Counted from the first letter of the stretch, positions 7,197 through 17,028 are shown. The stretch is DNA of 37,635 nt from Acidobacteriota bacterium (GCA_003222845.1 QHXG01000186.1:1-37635), one strand, 5' to 3'. Numbers and translations: made by a program. The notes: generated by a model from the letters alone, not told the origin.

Positions 7197-9242
7197 ATGA
7201 AGAACCGAAGAACACTTATGACCCCTGCCATATTGCGCTTGCTGATCGCTTTGGCGATCGCTGGTGGGCTCTCAGCGCAAACCGTGGCGCAAACGCCCGG
7301 TGGCACTTCGATTTCGAACCAGGCCAGCGCAACCTATTCTGACGGCACCAACAGTTACTCGACGGTTTCGAACACTGTGACGGTGACTGTTTCGAACGTT
7401 TCGGGCCTGGCTATTACGCCAGATGCCGGAACCAATTCGGGCATCGTAGCCGGACAGACGGGAGTGATCTTCAATTTCACTGTGACAAACACCGGCAACT
7501 TTAGCGACAACGTTCACTTTGTCCCGGGAAGTGCTCACCTGAGCGGGACCAGTCCCGCCGCGATTACGCGCGCTGTTATAGACGTGGATAATAACGGCAG
7601 CATCAACGCTGGCGACACCGATATCCTGGGAGCTGCCGTGGATTCCGCGCTTATTGCACAGAACGCATCGATCCACGTCCTGGTTGAGGTCAGCGTCAAT
7701 GCCGGTGCTACGCCAAGCCAGAGCGTTCAAGTGTTGCTAGGTGACGCTGGCGGAAGTTCGCCTTTTGACAACCAACCGGTTGCCGCACCCAACACAAATG
7801 AAGTGCGAACTGTTTCTACTTCATCCGTAAACGGGCAGCGCGAAGCTCGCGGCGACATCTCGGCTTCAGTTATTGACGATGCGCTGCTGAAGCTGACGCT
7901 CACCGCTCCGACTGGACCAGTGCCTGTCGGTTCCGACATTACGTACACGTGGCAGGTATGCAACACGGGCTCGCAACCAGCTTCAGGTGTGACACTGAAT
8001 GGCTCGACGCAGGTCTTTATCATCGTGCCGATTCCAGTGAACACGGTGTTGAAGTCGGGACAGACTTTCCCCGCGGGCACGCTTTATGCCGACAAGACGA
8101 GTAGTCCGCTGTCGGTTGCGCCTTTATCGGCTACATGGAGCGCGACGCCTCCATCACCGCTCTCGAATACGTCGCGCATTGCTTTTCCGGTCGGCTCGAG
8201 TCTGGCGGCGGGCGCCTGCAGTTCGCTGGTCAATATGAATATGATCGTAACGATCGACACCGGTATCAGTGCCTCAAGTACGATTGACGAAATCGGAGAC
8301 GTATTTGGCAAGAATAGCCTGGGCACGAATATTACGGACCAGTCGGGTGACAACACGGCGAACAATGGCGACGGCAACGCCAACTTCGACGAAACCTACG
8401 TCGCCGGACCCGGCCATGGTGTGATTTGGCGAACTACGCTAACGCAAGCCGGTGCCGTTTTGATTGGGCCGAGCGGCGCGCCCGGCGCGGTTGGCCCGAC
8501 CGACAACAACGATGACTACAGCAACAAGAGCGTCAACACCGGCATCGGCGGCGTTGCACCAGGCGGCGTCACGACCGCGTCCGGCCAAATCGTTTACGTC
8601 AACACGATTCAGAACACCGGTAATGCGAACGACACGTTTACGATTGACGCGCCGACAGTTCCGGCAGGCTTCACCGTCGAAGTCTCTACCAACGGCGGCG
8701 CCAGCTATACAACAGTGTCGGGCGGTGGATCGGTTTCGCTCGCGATTGGTTTCGGTGCTTCCGCGAATATCAACGTTCGCATCACGGAGCCTGCGGGCCA
8801 GACCGTGCTCACGGGTTACGACACTGTGATCCGCGCAACTTCAACCAACACGCCAGCGTCCTTCAACAAGACGATTGATCGCCTCTACACCGGCTTTGTT
8901 CGATTGGACAAATCTTCCAGTGTCAGCAATTCAACGGGGGTTGGCGGCGCAACCGACGCGGTTCCGGGCGCGGTCATCACCTACAACATCACATACTCGA
9001 ACGTCTCGAGTGCGAACGGCGACGTCAACTGCGTCAAGTTGACAGCGAGCAACCTGGTCATCACGGAAGACGGACTGGCAGCGCCCAATAATTGGGGAAC
9101 GTTTACAGCCGGCAGCGGCACGCCGAGCGATTCAGGTTCAGGCACGGTGGCCACGGTCAGCGCGACGAAGTACACCGACACCGTGGCTTCGCTAGCCCCA
9201 GGCGCATCCGCGATCTTCACGTTCAAGCGTGCGATTAACTAA
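7197..9242 (+). CDS. Secreted DUF11-repeat surface protein
   Basis: 681 aa from ATG 7197, preceded by TGAGG at 6 nt; an ATG at 7185 and longer frames lack a ribosome site. It has a signal peptide (MKNRRTLMTPAILRLLIALA... to about residue 34). The mature N-terminus GGTSISNQASATYSDG...TVSNTVTVTV...LAITPD is clearly homologous to the start of the giant protein encoded next (GGTIISNRAEATY...TVSETVTVTV...LAITPD). Several Ig-like/DUF11 units follow, e.g. VPVGSDITYTWQVCNTGSQPASGVTL and PGAVITYNITYSNVSSANGD. Asp/Asn-rich loops (DVDNNGSINAGDTDI) look like calcium-binding loops. It ends FTFKRAIN with no barrel, sorting signal or membrane anchor visible. It is probably exported and held at the surface by partners. 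Same strand as, and 92 nt after, the small DUF11 gene. Confidence 0.85.
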   Translation: MKNRRTLMTPAILRLLIALAIAGGLSAQTVAQTPGGTSISNQASATYSDGTNSYSTVSNTVTVTVSNVSGLAITPDAGTNSGIVAGQTGVIFNFTVTNTGNFSDNVHFVPGSAHLSGTSPAAITRAVIDVDNNGSINAGDTDILGAAVDSALIAQNASIHVLVEVSVNAGATPSQSVQVLLGDAGGSSPFDNQPVAAPNTNEVRTVSTSSVNGQREARGDISASVIDDALLKLTLTAPTGPVPVGSDITYTWQVCNTGSQPASGVTLNGSTQVFIIVPIPVNTVLKSGQTFPAGTLYADKTSSPLSVAPLSATWSATPPSPLSNTSRIAFPVGSSLAAGACSSLVNMNMIVTIDTGISASSTIDEIGDVFGKNSLGTNITDQSGDNTANNGDGNANFDETYVAGPGHGVIWRTTLTQAGAVLIGPSGAPGAVGPTDNNDDYSNKSVNTGIGGVAPGGVTTASGQIVYVNTIQNTGNANDTFTIDAPTVPAGFTVEVSTNGGASYTTVSGGGSVSLAIGFGASANINVRITEPAGQTVLTGYDTVIRATSTNTPASFNKTIDRLYTGFVRLDKSSSVSNSTGVGGATDAVPGAVITYNITYSNVSSANGDVNCVKLTASNLVITEDGLAAPNNWGTFTAGSGTPSDSGSGTVATVSATKYTDTVASLAPGASAIFTFKRAIN

Positions 9243-9386
9243 GACGGCGCTTAGGGCGTCCTGCAACGTCAGCGGAAGCGGCGCGGAGGTTTCTGGATCT
9301 GCCATCGGAAACCGACGGGCCGCTTCTGAGCAATTAGGAAGCAGCCGGCAAAGAGTTCTCGGCCCCTTGAAACGTCCACTTTTCTC

Positions 9387-12300
9387 ATGTTGAGCACTCG
9401 ATCAAAGACAATCGCAATCGTCTCGATATTGGTGACGATATTGCTTAGTGGGTCAGCGGAATTGTGGGCGCGCGCTTTCGATGATCCAACCAATGGCGGC
9501 ACGATTATTTCCAATCGCGCCGAAGCGACTTACCAGAACGCGGCGGGCGAGAATTTCACCACCGTCTCGGAAACGGTCACGGTGACCGTGCAGACGGTTG
9601 TAAGTCTTGCCATCACGCCCGACGAGACCTCTCCGTCCAACACGGTCTCGCCGCACGCGCAGGTGACCCGTCTCTTTCGCGTCTGCAACAGCGGCAATTA
9701 TTCTGACAGCTTCACGTTGACGCGTGCTGATATCACGGCGCCGGCAACCATTAAAGCGTTCTACTTCGATAATGACGGCAGCGGAACAGTAAGCGACGGC
9801 GATACCCAAGTGCGCGTGAATGAAACCGTTTCGCCGCAATTGACGGCCGGTGGTTGTCTGGACGTGCTCGCTTTAATTGAAACCAACGACGCGGCGCCGC
9901 AAAGCACGATCACGATTAGGATTACGGCGCGCTCGAACGCCGCGAATGCGGCCAACGGTCGCGCGGAAGACACGGGCACGATCATCAATGCGGTCGGTCA
10001 GGGCGCGTTTCTGACTAGTCCCGACAATCCGAATCTTGTTCCCACCAAGTTGGTTAATGGACTGGCTAAGGTCGTGGTAAGTTCCGGCGGACAGTTCACT
10101 TACACCATCGCTTTAAAGAACAGCGGCGAGAGTCCGGCGCAAAATGTCATCGTCGATGATCAATTGCCAGCGGCAATCGACTATGTCAGCGGTTCGCTGC
10201 AACTCAACGACCGCAGTCTTCCCGACGAGGGCAGCGAATCCTCGGTTCGTGACAATCACATTCGAGTGTTCATAGCTCGGATAAACGCGGGCGAGATCTT
10301 TCGCATCAGTTTTGCTGCACGCCTCGCGCGTTCTATCGCCGGTGGTGGCGGAGTTGTGAATACCGCGAGCTTCACCGCCGACAATATCCCTCCCGTCCAG
10401 AGCAGCCCGGCTACGGTGGTGATCGATCCTTTCGGCTTTGTCTTCGCCGGTCGCGCTGGCAGGTCGGCGCCAATTGCGGGCGCGCGCGTTGAAGTATTGC
10501 AAGACCAGGGTGGCGAGAATCTCTTGCGCTTGCCGCCGGACACCGGCTTCACCCCGAATGAAAAAAACCAAAATCCATTCTCGAGCGATGGACAGGGACG
10601 CTTCGGTTTCACACTCAGTGCCGACGAGATGGGCAGTGCGACCACCACGGCGAATTACTTCTTGCGAGTTATCGCGCAGGGTTATGTCAGCCGTCTGATG
10701 CAGCTTGGTCTGCGCCCGACTCAGCCGGGGTTGTTTACTTTGACGATTCACGCGCTTGACAACCAGCCGCTGGCCATAGCCGGGGGGTTCGACCTGGTGC
10801 GCGAGGACGTTCGCATCAACGACCTTGCCACGCTGGCGCTGAACGTCCCGATGTTCGAACCGGGCGGTTTGCAGATCGTCAAATCAGCCGATCGTGCGCG
10901 GGCAGAAATTGGCGACACGATCACCTATCGAATCGAAGTTCATAATCCTACCGCGACTTCGATAAATGATGTGACCGTCGAGGATCGTCTGCCACCTTCG
11001 TTCAATTATGCTCAGGGGAGTGCGTTATTCGGTTTTGGCTCTGGTTCCGATCGGCTAATCGAGCCGGAAGTTCAGGGCGACATTTTACGTTTTCATCTCG
11101 GTGAGATTCCGCACGGCGCGACCGCGCACGTGCTCTATCGCGTGCGAGTGGGCGCCAACGCCAATGAAGGCGAGCAGGAGAATCTGGCCGTCGCATCCGG
11201 TGCTTTTGATTCCGGAGAAAGAGTCACGACAGCCCCGGCCCGCGCCGTTGTTCTCGTCTCCAGCGGGGTTTTCTCGACCCGGCAGGTCCTGATTGGCCGC
11301 GTCTTCGTTGACACGAATGGCGACGGACATTTCGATCACAGCGATCGGCCGATGCCAGGCGTGCGGCTGTACCTGAGCAACGGCCAATCGGTAATCACCG
11401 ATTCGGCAGGACTATACAGTTTTCCTTCACTCGGAGATGGTCCGCAGGTGATCTCGCTGGATCCGGTGACATTGCCGACGGGCTATACACTGTCTGATGG
11501 CGGCAGAGAATCCGGGAAGAGTTGGACGCGTCTGTTACGCACGCCGATTGGCGGCGGGGCTTTACTACTACAGAACTTTGCGCTGTTAGCGTCAGTTCGA
11601 CCTGTGTCAGCGGGTGGGTCAACCTCGCCCTCATTACCACCTAAATCGGTTAGTAACTCCAGCGACGAACTGAAGTTTGTCGGACAACCGGGAACTTACG
11701 AGGTTGCGGCGAAGGATAACGTTGCAGCCGTCACGCCTGGTGCCGTGCACGTGATTTCGCCAGCGCCTAACTCAGTGGCGATGTCACCCGGTTTGCAAAT
11801 CGAAGCGCGCGTGGCTTTGGACTGGTCGGTCAAGGCGGAAGTCAACGGCGAGCAAGTTTCTGATAAGAACATAGGGGTCCGGAGTTTGGATCACAAGAAC
11901 CAAGTGTCGACGTTCACCTTCGTTGGCATCAGCGTCAAGCCCGGACCAAACCGAATTCGTTGCACCGCGATTGGTGCTAACGGCGTCGTTGGTCGCGCGG
12001 AGGAGTTAGTCGTTATGGGCCGCGGCCCGGCGCGTCGTCTCGAGATCGTTTCTGAAAGATCTGAAATTCAGTCTGGTGGGAATGATTCTTCGATCATTCG
12101 GGTCAAGGCTTTCGATCAGTGGGGCAATCCGGCGCTCGACGGCGAGATTGGTATTGAGACTTCGCTGGGGCAATTGCGGCGGCTGAACGACAAGGCGAGC
12201 GAGATACAAACCTCTTCAGCGCTCGTCACGCAAAAACCTGTCGAGGTGGTTGGGCCCGCCAGTTCACAGATTGTGGTTCAGCTCGAAGGCGGCGAGGCGA

Positions 12301-14915
12301 CGCTAAAGCTGTTCAGCTCCGGTGCGCCTGGAGAAGCGCGACTGCGCGCCCAAACCGGACAGATCGAAGCGCAAGAGCAAGTTCATATCACCTCCGAAAT
12401 GCGCAAGAGTATTCTAGTCGGCTTTGGCGAGATGAGTTTCGGGAACAGCATTCCCGAAGTCGGCTTACGCGGCGAGCAGGGTAACTTTCGCAAGCGCGTC
12501 AGCCTCTTTTACAGCGGGCGCGTTCTTGGCAATAACATGCTGACGCTCTCGTACGATTCGCAGCGGCCCATCAACCGTACTGCGGGCCGCGATCGGATTT
12601 TTCAACTCGATCCGCTGGATCGCGTCTACCCGCTGTTCGGCGATTCGTCCACGCGTTATGAAGCCGCCGCATCCAATTCAAAACTTTACCTGCGAGTCGA
12701 TCACAAACGTTCGTACGCAATGTTCGGCGATTTTGAAACGGACATGAGCGCGCCGCTGATGGGGTACGCACGCAAGCTGACCGGTATCAAAGCGCATCTT
12801 GAGAATTCTCGCGGCGACTTCGTCACCGTAACGGGCGCGCGTCCCGACACCGCGTTCGCCCGCGACGTCTTTCCGGCGGGAACTTTCGGCATCATGCAGC
12901 TTTCAAATACAGAGATCCTGACGGGCTCGGAAGTTGTCTTGCTCGAAGTACGCGATAGACGTAATCCGGAGGCGATCATCTCGCACGAAACGCTGACCCG
13001 ATCAATTGATTACAATCTCGACGCGCTCACCGGACGCCTGTTTCTGCTTCGTTACATCTCGACGTTCGATTCACTCTTGAATCTCACACAGATAGTCGTC
13101 ACCTATGAACATCGCGCAACCAGCTTGAACTCAGCCGTCTACACAGCTCGTGCGCGCCGGAACTTCCAGGGCATTGGATTAAAGCTCGGGCTGTCAGCCG
13201 TGCTCCAACGGCAACCGGACGAAGCAGATTTTGCGCTCGGTGGAGTTGACGCAGAAAAGACTCTGCCTCGCGGCGGCTCGCTGCAACTCGCCTGGGCGCG
13301 CAGCCAGGGAGAGATTTTGGGAACCGGCAATGTGCTGGGCACGGCCGGAGACAACAAGCATGACGGCGATGCGTACCAACTAACGCTGACGCAGCCGCTC
13401 CCGTTCCTCGGTGCCACCGTGCGGGCGCATTACCTGAACGCCTCGTCGGGTTTCTTCAATCCCTTCGGCGGCACGATTACGCCCGGCTCGCGTCGTGGCG
13501 AGTTGACGCTAGAAATGAAACCGCTCAAGAATTCGACGCTGCGTTTCGGTGCGACAAGCGAACGTAATAAGACGGCCAACGTTGATAACGGACGTCTGAC
13601 TTTTTCCGCTGCCTGGGACCAAGTTCTGAGCGATCGCATTCGTTTCCACCTGGGCTTCGATCATCGCGCCTTCACCGACAACCTGAACGACAAGACGACC
13701 GATTCAAACCTGATTACTGCGGGTGCGGAAGTGCAGGCTACGGACAAACTGCAATTCTCGGTTAAGCGCGAACAGAATTTGAGCGATGCCGATCCAACTT
13801 ATCCGACGCAGACGATCCTCGGCGCGACTTATCAGGTCAATGCCTTGACCAAGCTTTTCTTCACGCAAAGGTTGGCCGCCACGCCCATCACTCCGATTGG
13901 CGATTTCACGACCAACGGATTCGCAGTCTCTTCGTCGCGGCGCGAAACTGCTTTTGGTGTCGAGACGCGTTTCGGCAAGCACACTTCGATGACAGGGCGC
14001 TATCAACTCGAGAACGGAATCAACGGCACGGACAGTTTTGCCGTGATTGGGTTGCAGGATCGTCTGCCACTGACAAAGAAGTTGTCGCTTGATCTAGGCT
14101 TTGAGCGCGGTTTCCACCTGCTCGGTCCAAATCAGAGCTTTAACAGCGCGACGTTGGGGTTTGGCTGGCAGCCGAATTCTGATCTCCGCGCCACGGCCCG
14201 TTACGAGTACCGCGATCGCGGCGGCGTCGGACAACTGTTCGCCGCGGGTGTGGCGGGTAAACTGAGCGAAGGCATCACGGCGCTCTCGCGTTTTCAATTT
14301 TCACGCGGCGCGTTTAGCGGCAAATCAAACTCTGCGCTCGAAGGTACCGCAGCGCTGGCGATACGCCCGCTCGATTCCGATCGCACCGGCATCCTTTTCA
14401 GCTATACGCATCGTTCGCTGATTCAGGACGCAACCTCGTCAACTCCGACCCGCGCTCGCATCGATTCGCTGGCGAGCGATGGTTATCGTCGAGTGACTGA
14501 GCGGCTCGAACTATACGGACGATTCGCGCTGCGCTTCAGCGCCGATGGCCAACCTCAGCTACCTTTTGTTTCGACGCTCAGCCTGCTGACGCAAGCACGC
14601 GCGCAATACCTGCTGGCGCGCCGTTGGGATTGGGCGGTCGAGACGCGGATGATGTTCCAACCTTCGTCGCACACCACGCGCCACACCTATGCAACCGAAC
14701 TCGGATTCTGGCTGCTTCCGGATATGAGACTGGGCGGCGGCTATAATTTCACCGCGGCGCGAGAACCCGCCGGCGCGATGATTCTCCCAACCCGACGTGG
14801 CTTTTATTTCACCATCTCTTCAAAGCTGTCGAATCTTTTCGATTTGTTTGGAACTTCAAAAGCAGGGCTCGTGAACTCAACCGATAATCCAATCAGCACC
14901 GAAAAGGAAAAATAG
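9387..14915 (+). CDS. Giant DUF11/SdrD-B/Big-1 protein with C-terminal outer-membrane barrel-like region
   Basis: 1842 aa from ATG 9387, with a signal peptide to about residue 29 (MLSTRSKTIAIVSILVTILL...). Order: N-terminal domain shared with the preceding protein (about 35-205); DUF11 units (about 215-345 and 495-620, e.g. SGGQFTYTIALKNSGESPAQNV and IGDTITYRIEVHNPTATSIND); an SdrD-B/Cna-B-like unit (about 630-710, RVFVDTNGDGHFDHSDRPMPGVRLYL); a Big-1 invasin-like Ig domain (about 880-1010, IIRVKAFDQWGNPALDGEI); then about 800 residues of alternating amphipathic segments typical of a large outer-membrane barrel (LYLRVDHKRSYAMFGDFETD, RFGATSERNKT, LDLGFERGF, GFYFTISSKL). The barrel follows the passenger domains, the reverse of intimin/invasin. 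A barrel that anchors or exports the DUF11 parts is inferred. The start lacks a clear Shine-Dalgarno. Residues about 757-766 are encoded by a short palindrome (11663-11682). Confidence 0.85.
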   Translation: MLSTRSKTIAIVSILVTILLSGSAELWARAFDDPTNGGTIISNRAEATYQNAAGENFTTVSETVTVTVQTVVSLAITPDETSPSNTVSPHAQVTRLFRVCNSGNYSDSFTLTRADITAPATIKAFYFDNDGSGTVSDGDTQVRVNETVSPQLTAGGCLDVLALIETNDAAPQSTITIRITARSNAANAANGRAEDTGTIINAVGQGAFLTSPDNPNLVPTKLVNGLAKVVVSSGGQFTYTIALKNSGESPAQNVIVDDQLPAAIDYVSGSLQLNDRSLPDEGSESSVRDNHIRVFIARINAGEIFRISFAARLARSIAGGGGVVNTASFTADNIPPVQSSPATVVIDPFGFVFAGRAGRSAPIAGARVEVLQDQGGENLLRLPPDTGFTPNEKNQNPFSSDGQGRFGFTLSADEMGSATTTANYFLRVIAQGYVSRLMQLGLRPTQPGLFTLTIHALDNQPLAIAGGFDLVREDVRINDLATLALNVPMFEPGGLQIVKSADRARAEIGDTITYRIEVHNPTATSINDVTVEDRLPPSFNYAQGSALFGFGSGSDRLIEPEVQGDILRFHLGEIPHGATAHVLYRVRVGANANEGEQENLAVASGAFDSGERVTTAPARAVVLVSSGVFSTRQVLIGRVFVDTNGDGHFDHSDRPMPGVRLYLSNGQSVITDSAGLYSFPSLGDGPQVISLDPVTLPTGYTLSDGGRESGKSWTRLLRTPIGGGALLLQNFALLASVRPVSAGGSTSPSLPPKSVSNSSDELKFVGQPGTYEVAAKDNVAAVTPGAVHVISPAPNSVAMSPGLQIEARVALDWSVKAEVNGEQVSDKNIGVRSLDHKNQVSTFTFVGISVKPGPNRIRCTAIGANGVVGRAEELVVMGRGPARRLEIVSERSEIQSGGNDSSIIRVKAFDQWGNPALDGEIGIETSLGQLRRLNDKASEIQTSSALVTQKPVEVVGPASSQIVVQLEGGEATLKLFSSGAPGEARLRAQTGQIEAQEQVHITSEMRKSILVGFGEMSFGNSIPEVGLRGEQGNFRKRVSLFYSGRVLGNNMLTLSYDSQRPINRTAGRDRIFQLDPLDRVYPLFGDSSTRYEAAASNSKLYLRVDHKRSYAMFGDFETDMSAPLMGYARKLTGIKAHLENSRGDFVTVTGARPDTAFARDVFPAGTFGIMQLSNTEILTGSEVVLLEVRDRRNPEAIISHETLTRSIDYNLDALTGRLFLLRYISTFDSLLNLTQIVVTYEHRATSLNSAVYTARARRNFQGIGLKLGLSAVLQRQPDEADFALGGVDAEKTLPRGGSLQLAWARSQGEILGTGNVLGTAGDNKHDGDAYQLTLTQPLPFLGATVRAHYLNASSGFFNPFGGTITPGSRRGELTLEMKPLKNSTLRFGATSERNKTANVDNGRLTFSAAWDQVLSDRIRFHLGFDHRAFTDNLNDKTTDSNLITAGAEVQATDKLQFSVKREQNLSDADPTYPTQTILGATYQVNALTKLFFTQRLAATPITPIGDFTTNGFAVSSSRRETAFGVETRFGKHTSMTGRYQLENGINGTDSFAVIGLQDRLPLTKKLSLDLGFERGFHLLGPNQSFNSATLGFGWQPNSDLRATARYEYRDRGGVGQLFAAGVAGKLSEGITALSRFQFSRGAFSGKSNSALEGTAALAIRPLDSDRTGILFSYTHRSLIQDATSSTPTRARIDSLASDGYRRVTERLELYGRFALRFSADGQPQLPFVSTLSLLTQARAQYLLARRWDWAVETRMMFQPSSHTTRHTYATELGFWLLPDMRLGGGYNFTAAREPAGAMILPTRRGFYFTISSKLSNLFDLFGTSKAGLVNSTDNPISTEKEK
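11663..11685. repeat. Short CGACAAACT-GA-AGTTTGTCG palindrome within the giant gene
   Basis: GACGAACTGAAGTTTGTCGG here matches the intergenic palindrome at 25408-25430 with a single difference (G for A). It encodes DELKFVG in the linker between the SdrD-B-like unit and the next domain, so the repeat is translated in frame. Confidence 0.65.
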
Positions 14916-14941
14916 TTCAGACTGCTATCGGAACCGTAGTG

Positions 14942-16250
14942 ATGAGATCCAGAGCTTTCAAACCATCCCGCGTCAGGCTGAACGTTCTTGTCCTGCGAGT
15001 TTTTCTCGTGGCGCTGTTCTTGGTGTGCGGCGTACAGAGCGTATATGCGGGGCTCACCGTTACGCCGGTTTCGTGGAACGTCGTCGGCCTCGACAGCAAT
15101 AACACCACTATAGGACCAGACACATTTCAAATTGGCGCGCGCGTCTGTAACACGGGTGGAACCGCCGTCAGCAACGTTGTCGGCGATTTCATTTGGGATA
15201 GCACTAACGTCTTTATCAATCTGAGCGGCGCGAGTACTCTTAACCTTAGCTCGCTGAATGCCGGCGCCTGCACGGACTTCTACTATCCGGTAACCATTAC
15301 CCGGAGCTCACTTGCTTACAACGCGACTCGGAGTTACCACATCGCGGTGAGCGCAACGGGCATCTCGACGATTACTACGCCGACGCCGCGCGAGATTTAC
15401 GTCGAGAAAATCATTTCGCAAAACCGCAATTCAGTACAGTCAATCGTTGGTCCTACTACCGTCTATGTCGGGCAGACTTATACCTATACAGTTAATGCCA
15501 CCACCGCAACTCAGGGTTACGAACAACTCGAGGCTTTTCTTAGTGATTTTTCAGGTACAGGCAATCGCGACGACATATACGTCGCCGCCCGCGGCAACCA
15601 ACGATAAGTTTTACGCGGACGCTTGCGGTTGGGATAACAATCCTTTGAGCGCGACCTACCGCAGTTGCATTGGCCCGGCGAACTATTCCGGCGGCAAAGC
15701 CGGCGGCACCATTAGCTCAACCTACACGGTAAAGATTCTATCGACGGGCGTAACGACGGCGTCGGCGTTGATTATGGATTTCTCCGGCAGTAGCTATCAT
15801 TACAATAACGACTTTGGCCTGGGCGTTAATTCCATCACTATTATTGCGATCCCGGCGCCAGTGCCCAACGTCGGACTTCAGAAATCCGTCAGCCCAACCA
15901 GCCCGGCGCAATTGATACCCGGCGCGGATCTCGTTTATGCGATCGCCTTCACGAACAGCGGTACCGCGAGCGCTTCCAGTTTGGTGGTCACAGATCCCAT
16001 TCCCGCCAATACCGATTTCAAGGTTGGATCAGTGACCAGTTCGCTGGGGACGACGGGCTTGACCGTGGCGGTTGCGTATTCAAACAACGGCGGGAGCACC
16101 TGGACCTACACACCGGTGAGCGGTGGCGGCGGCGCATCGTCCGGCTATGATCGGAACGTTACGAACATCAAGTGGACCTTTACTGGAAGTCTAAGCCAAA
16201 CCTCACCGAACAACACCGGCAACGTGGGGTTCACTTCACGGATTCGATAA
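14942..16250 (+). pseudogene. Secreted DUF11-family protein, broken by a frameshift near 15547-15551
   Basis: Two overlapping frames make one protein. The first part (14942 to stop at 15605-15607) has a signal peptide ending SVYA and reads LTVTPVSWNVVGLDSNNTT, IGARVCNTGG, PREIYVEKIISQNRNSV and GYEQLEAFLSDF. The second part continues QVQAIATTYTSPPAATNDKF, ADACGWDNNP, MDFSGSSYHYNNDFG and a C-terminal DUF11 unit (PGADLVYAIAFTNSGTASAS) to 16250. Intact relatives that I recall carry these motifs in the same order in one frame. Removing one T from the five-T run at 15547-15551 joins them as FLSDFQVQAIATTY. This is either a true mutation or an assembly or sequencing indel; a single base in a homopolymer suggests the latter is quite possible. 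It starts 26 nt after the giant gene and so is probably the last gene of that operon. Confidence 0.78.
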
Positions 16251-16257
16251 CTGGATC

Positions 16258-17013
16258 CTACTGAATCACGAACACATCATCACCGACTGGCTGATTGAGC
16301 TTTACGTCTTTCACTTTGTATTCGGCGAAGAATGCGCCTGCAGGCATCTCAAGTCGCTGGGAAAAGCTCATTGGAACCAGCACGCCGTCAAAATCCTTGA
16401 ATTTTGAGTTCTCAGTTCCGAACAGGTATCCGTTGTAAGGGATCTTGTATTTCATCACGCGCGCCGTCGCCGGATCGACGTAAAAGTCAGTGGTGTTGCC
16501 GTCTGCATCAACAATGCGAAAGCCGAGCAACTTCTTATCGTTGGGCAACGCCGAAACCGTATAGCCCGGCTGATCGAATTTCGTGAGCACTGGCAAGCCG
16601 AACTTATTCGCCGGCGGCGTTTGCACTCCCGGAATCGAGCTGTATGATTGCTGCCCATCGTAGATCTGTTTGAACTTAAACATCGGACTCGCGTCGACAT
16701 CGAGCCGCATGCGTTCACCGGAGGTCACCAGCGCAAACTTTCCAGGGATCGATTGCGCACTGGTCGGGGCATACAGATCGACCGTGCCGAAGAGGACCAG
16801 GCTCTTAAGGTTTTTGAATTTGTCGCCGCCTTGCGCCGCCAGGGCCGCGCGAGCGAGTTCGAGCGGCGTACTGTTTGCCGTGATCGCAGGAGGCGCGGCG
16901 ATAGTACTGGTCGAGTTGGTTGGAGTTGGCTTTGCCGAGTTTGGCCCTTGAGCCATAACGGCAGTGCTAAGCAAGAATGTTAGGACGGCTAGCGTCGGGG
17001 CGCTTCTTTTCAT
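16258..17013 (-). CDS. Periplasmic LolA-fold-like protein, unknown function
   Basis: 251 aa from ATG 17013 (MKRSAPTLAVLTFLLSTAVM), chosen over the frame extending to 17103 because AAAGGAGT lies 6 nt upstream and the extension is only palindromic repeat. It has a signal peptide (cleavage after about 22, ...AVMAQG). The mature part has ARAALAAQGGDKFKNLKSLV, GKFALVTSGERMRLDVDAS and FKQIYDGQQSYSSIPG, then TTDFYVDPATARVMKYKIPY and FKDFDGVLVPMSF near the end. This alternation of strands over about 220 residues recalls the LolA/LolB/RseB-type half-barrel of periplasmic lipid- or lipoprotein-binding proteins and of acidobacterial outer-membrane lipoprotein-sorting-like proteins. Function is inferred from fold resemblance only. 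It is downstream of the Oar-like receptor gene on the same strand, with a large hairpin between them. Confidence 0.68.
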   Translation of the reverse strand: MKRSAPTLAVLTFLLSTAVMAQGPNSAKPTPTNSTSTIAAPPAITANSTPLELARAALAAQGGDKFKNLKSLVLFGTVDLYAPTSAQSIPGKFALVTSGERMRLDVDASPMFKFKQIYDGQQSYSSIPGVQTPPANKFGLPVLTKFDQPGYTVSALPNDKKLLGFRIVDADGNTTDFYVDPATARVMKYKIPYNGYLFGTENSKFKDFDGVLVPMSFSQRLEMPAGAFFAEYKVKDVKLNQPVGDDVFVIQ

Positions 17014-17028
17014 GGCGGACTCCTTTTC

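Noticed and set aside
15541-15560. Programmed ribosomal frameshift in the fourth DUF11 gene
   Set aside because: The move would be +1 (or -2), and I see no slippery heptamer with downstream structure or a rare-codon pause. A one-base indel in a T run is simpler.
15447-16250. Reading frame of 267 aa as a separate gene
   Set aside because: Its first about 35 codons are out-of-frame sequence of the preceding gene; the rest continues the motif order of the frameshifted DUF11 protein. There is no ribosome site or signal peptide at its start.
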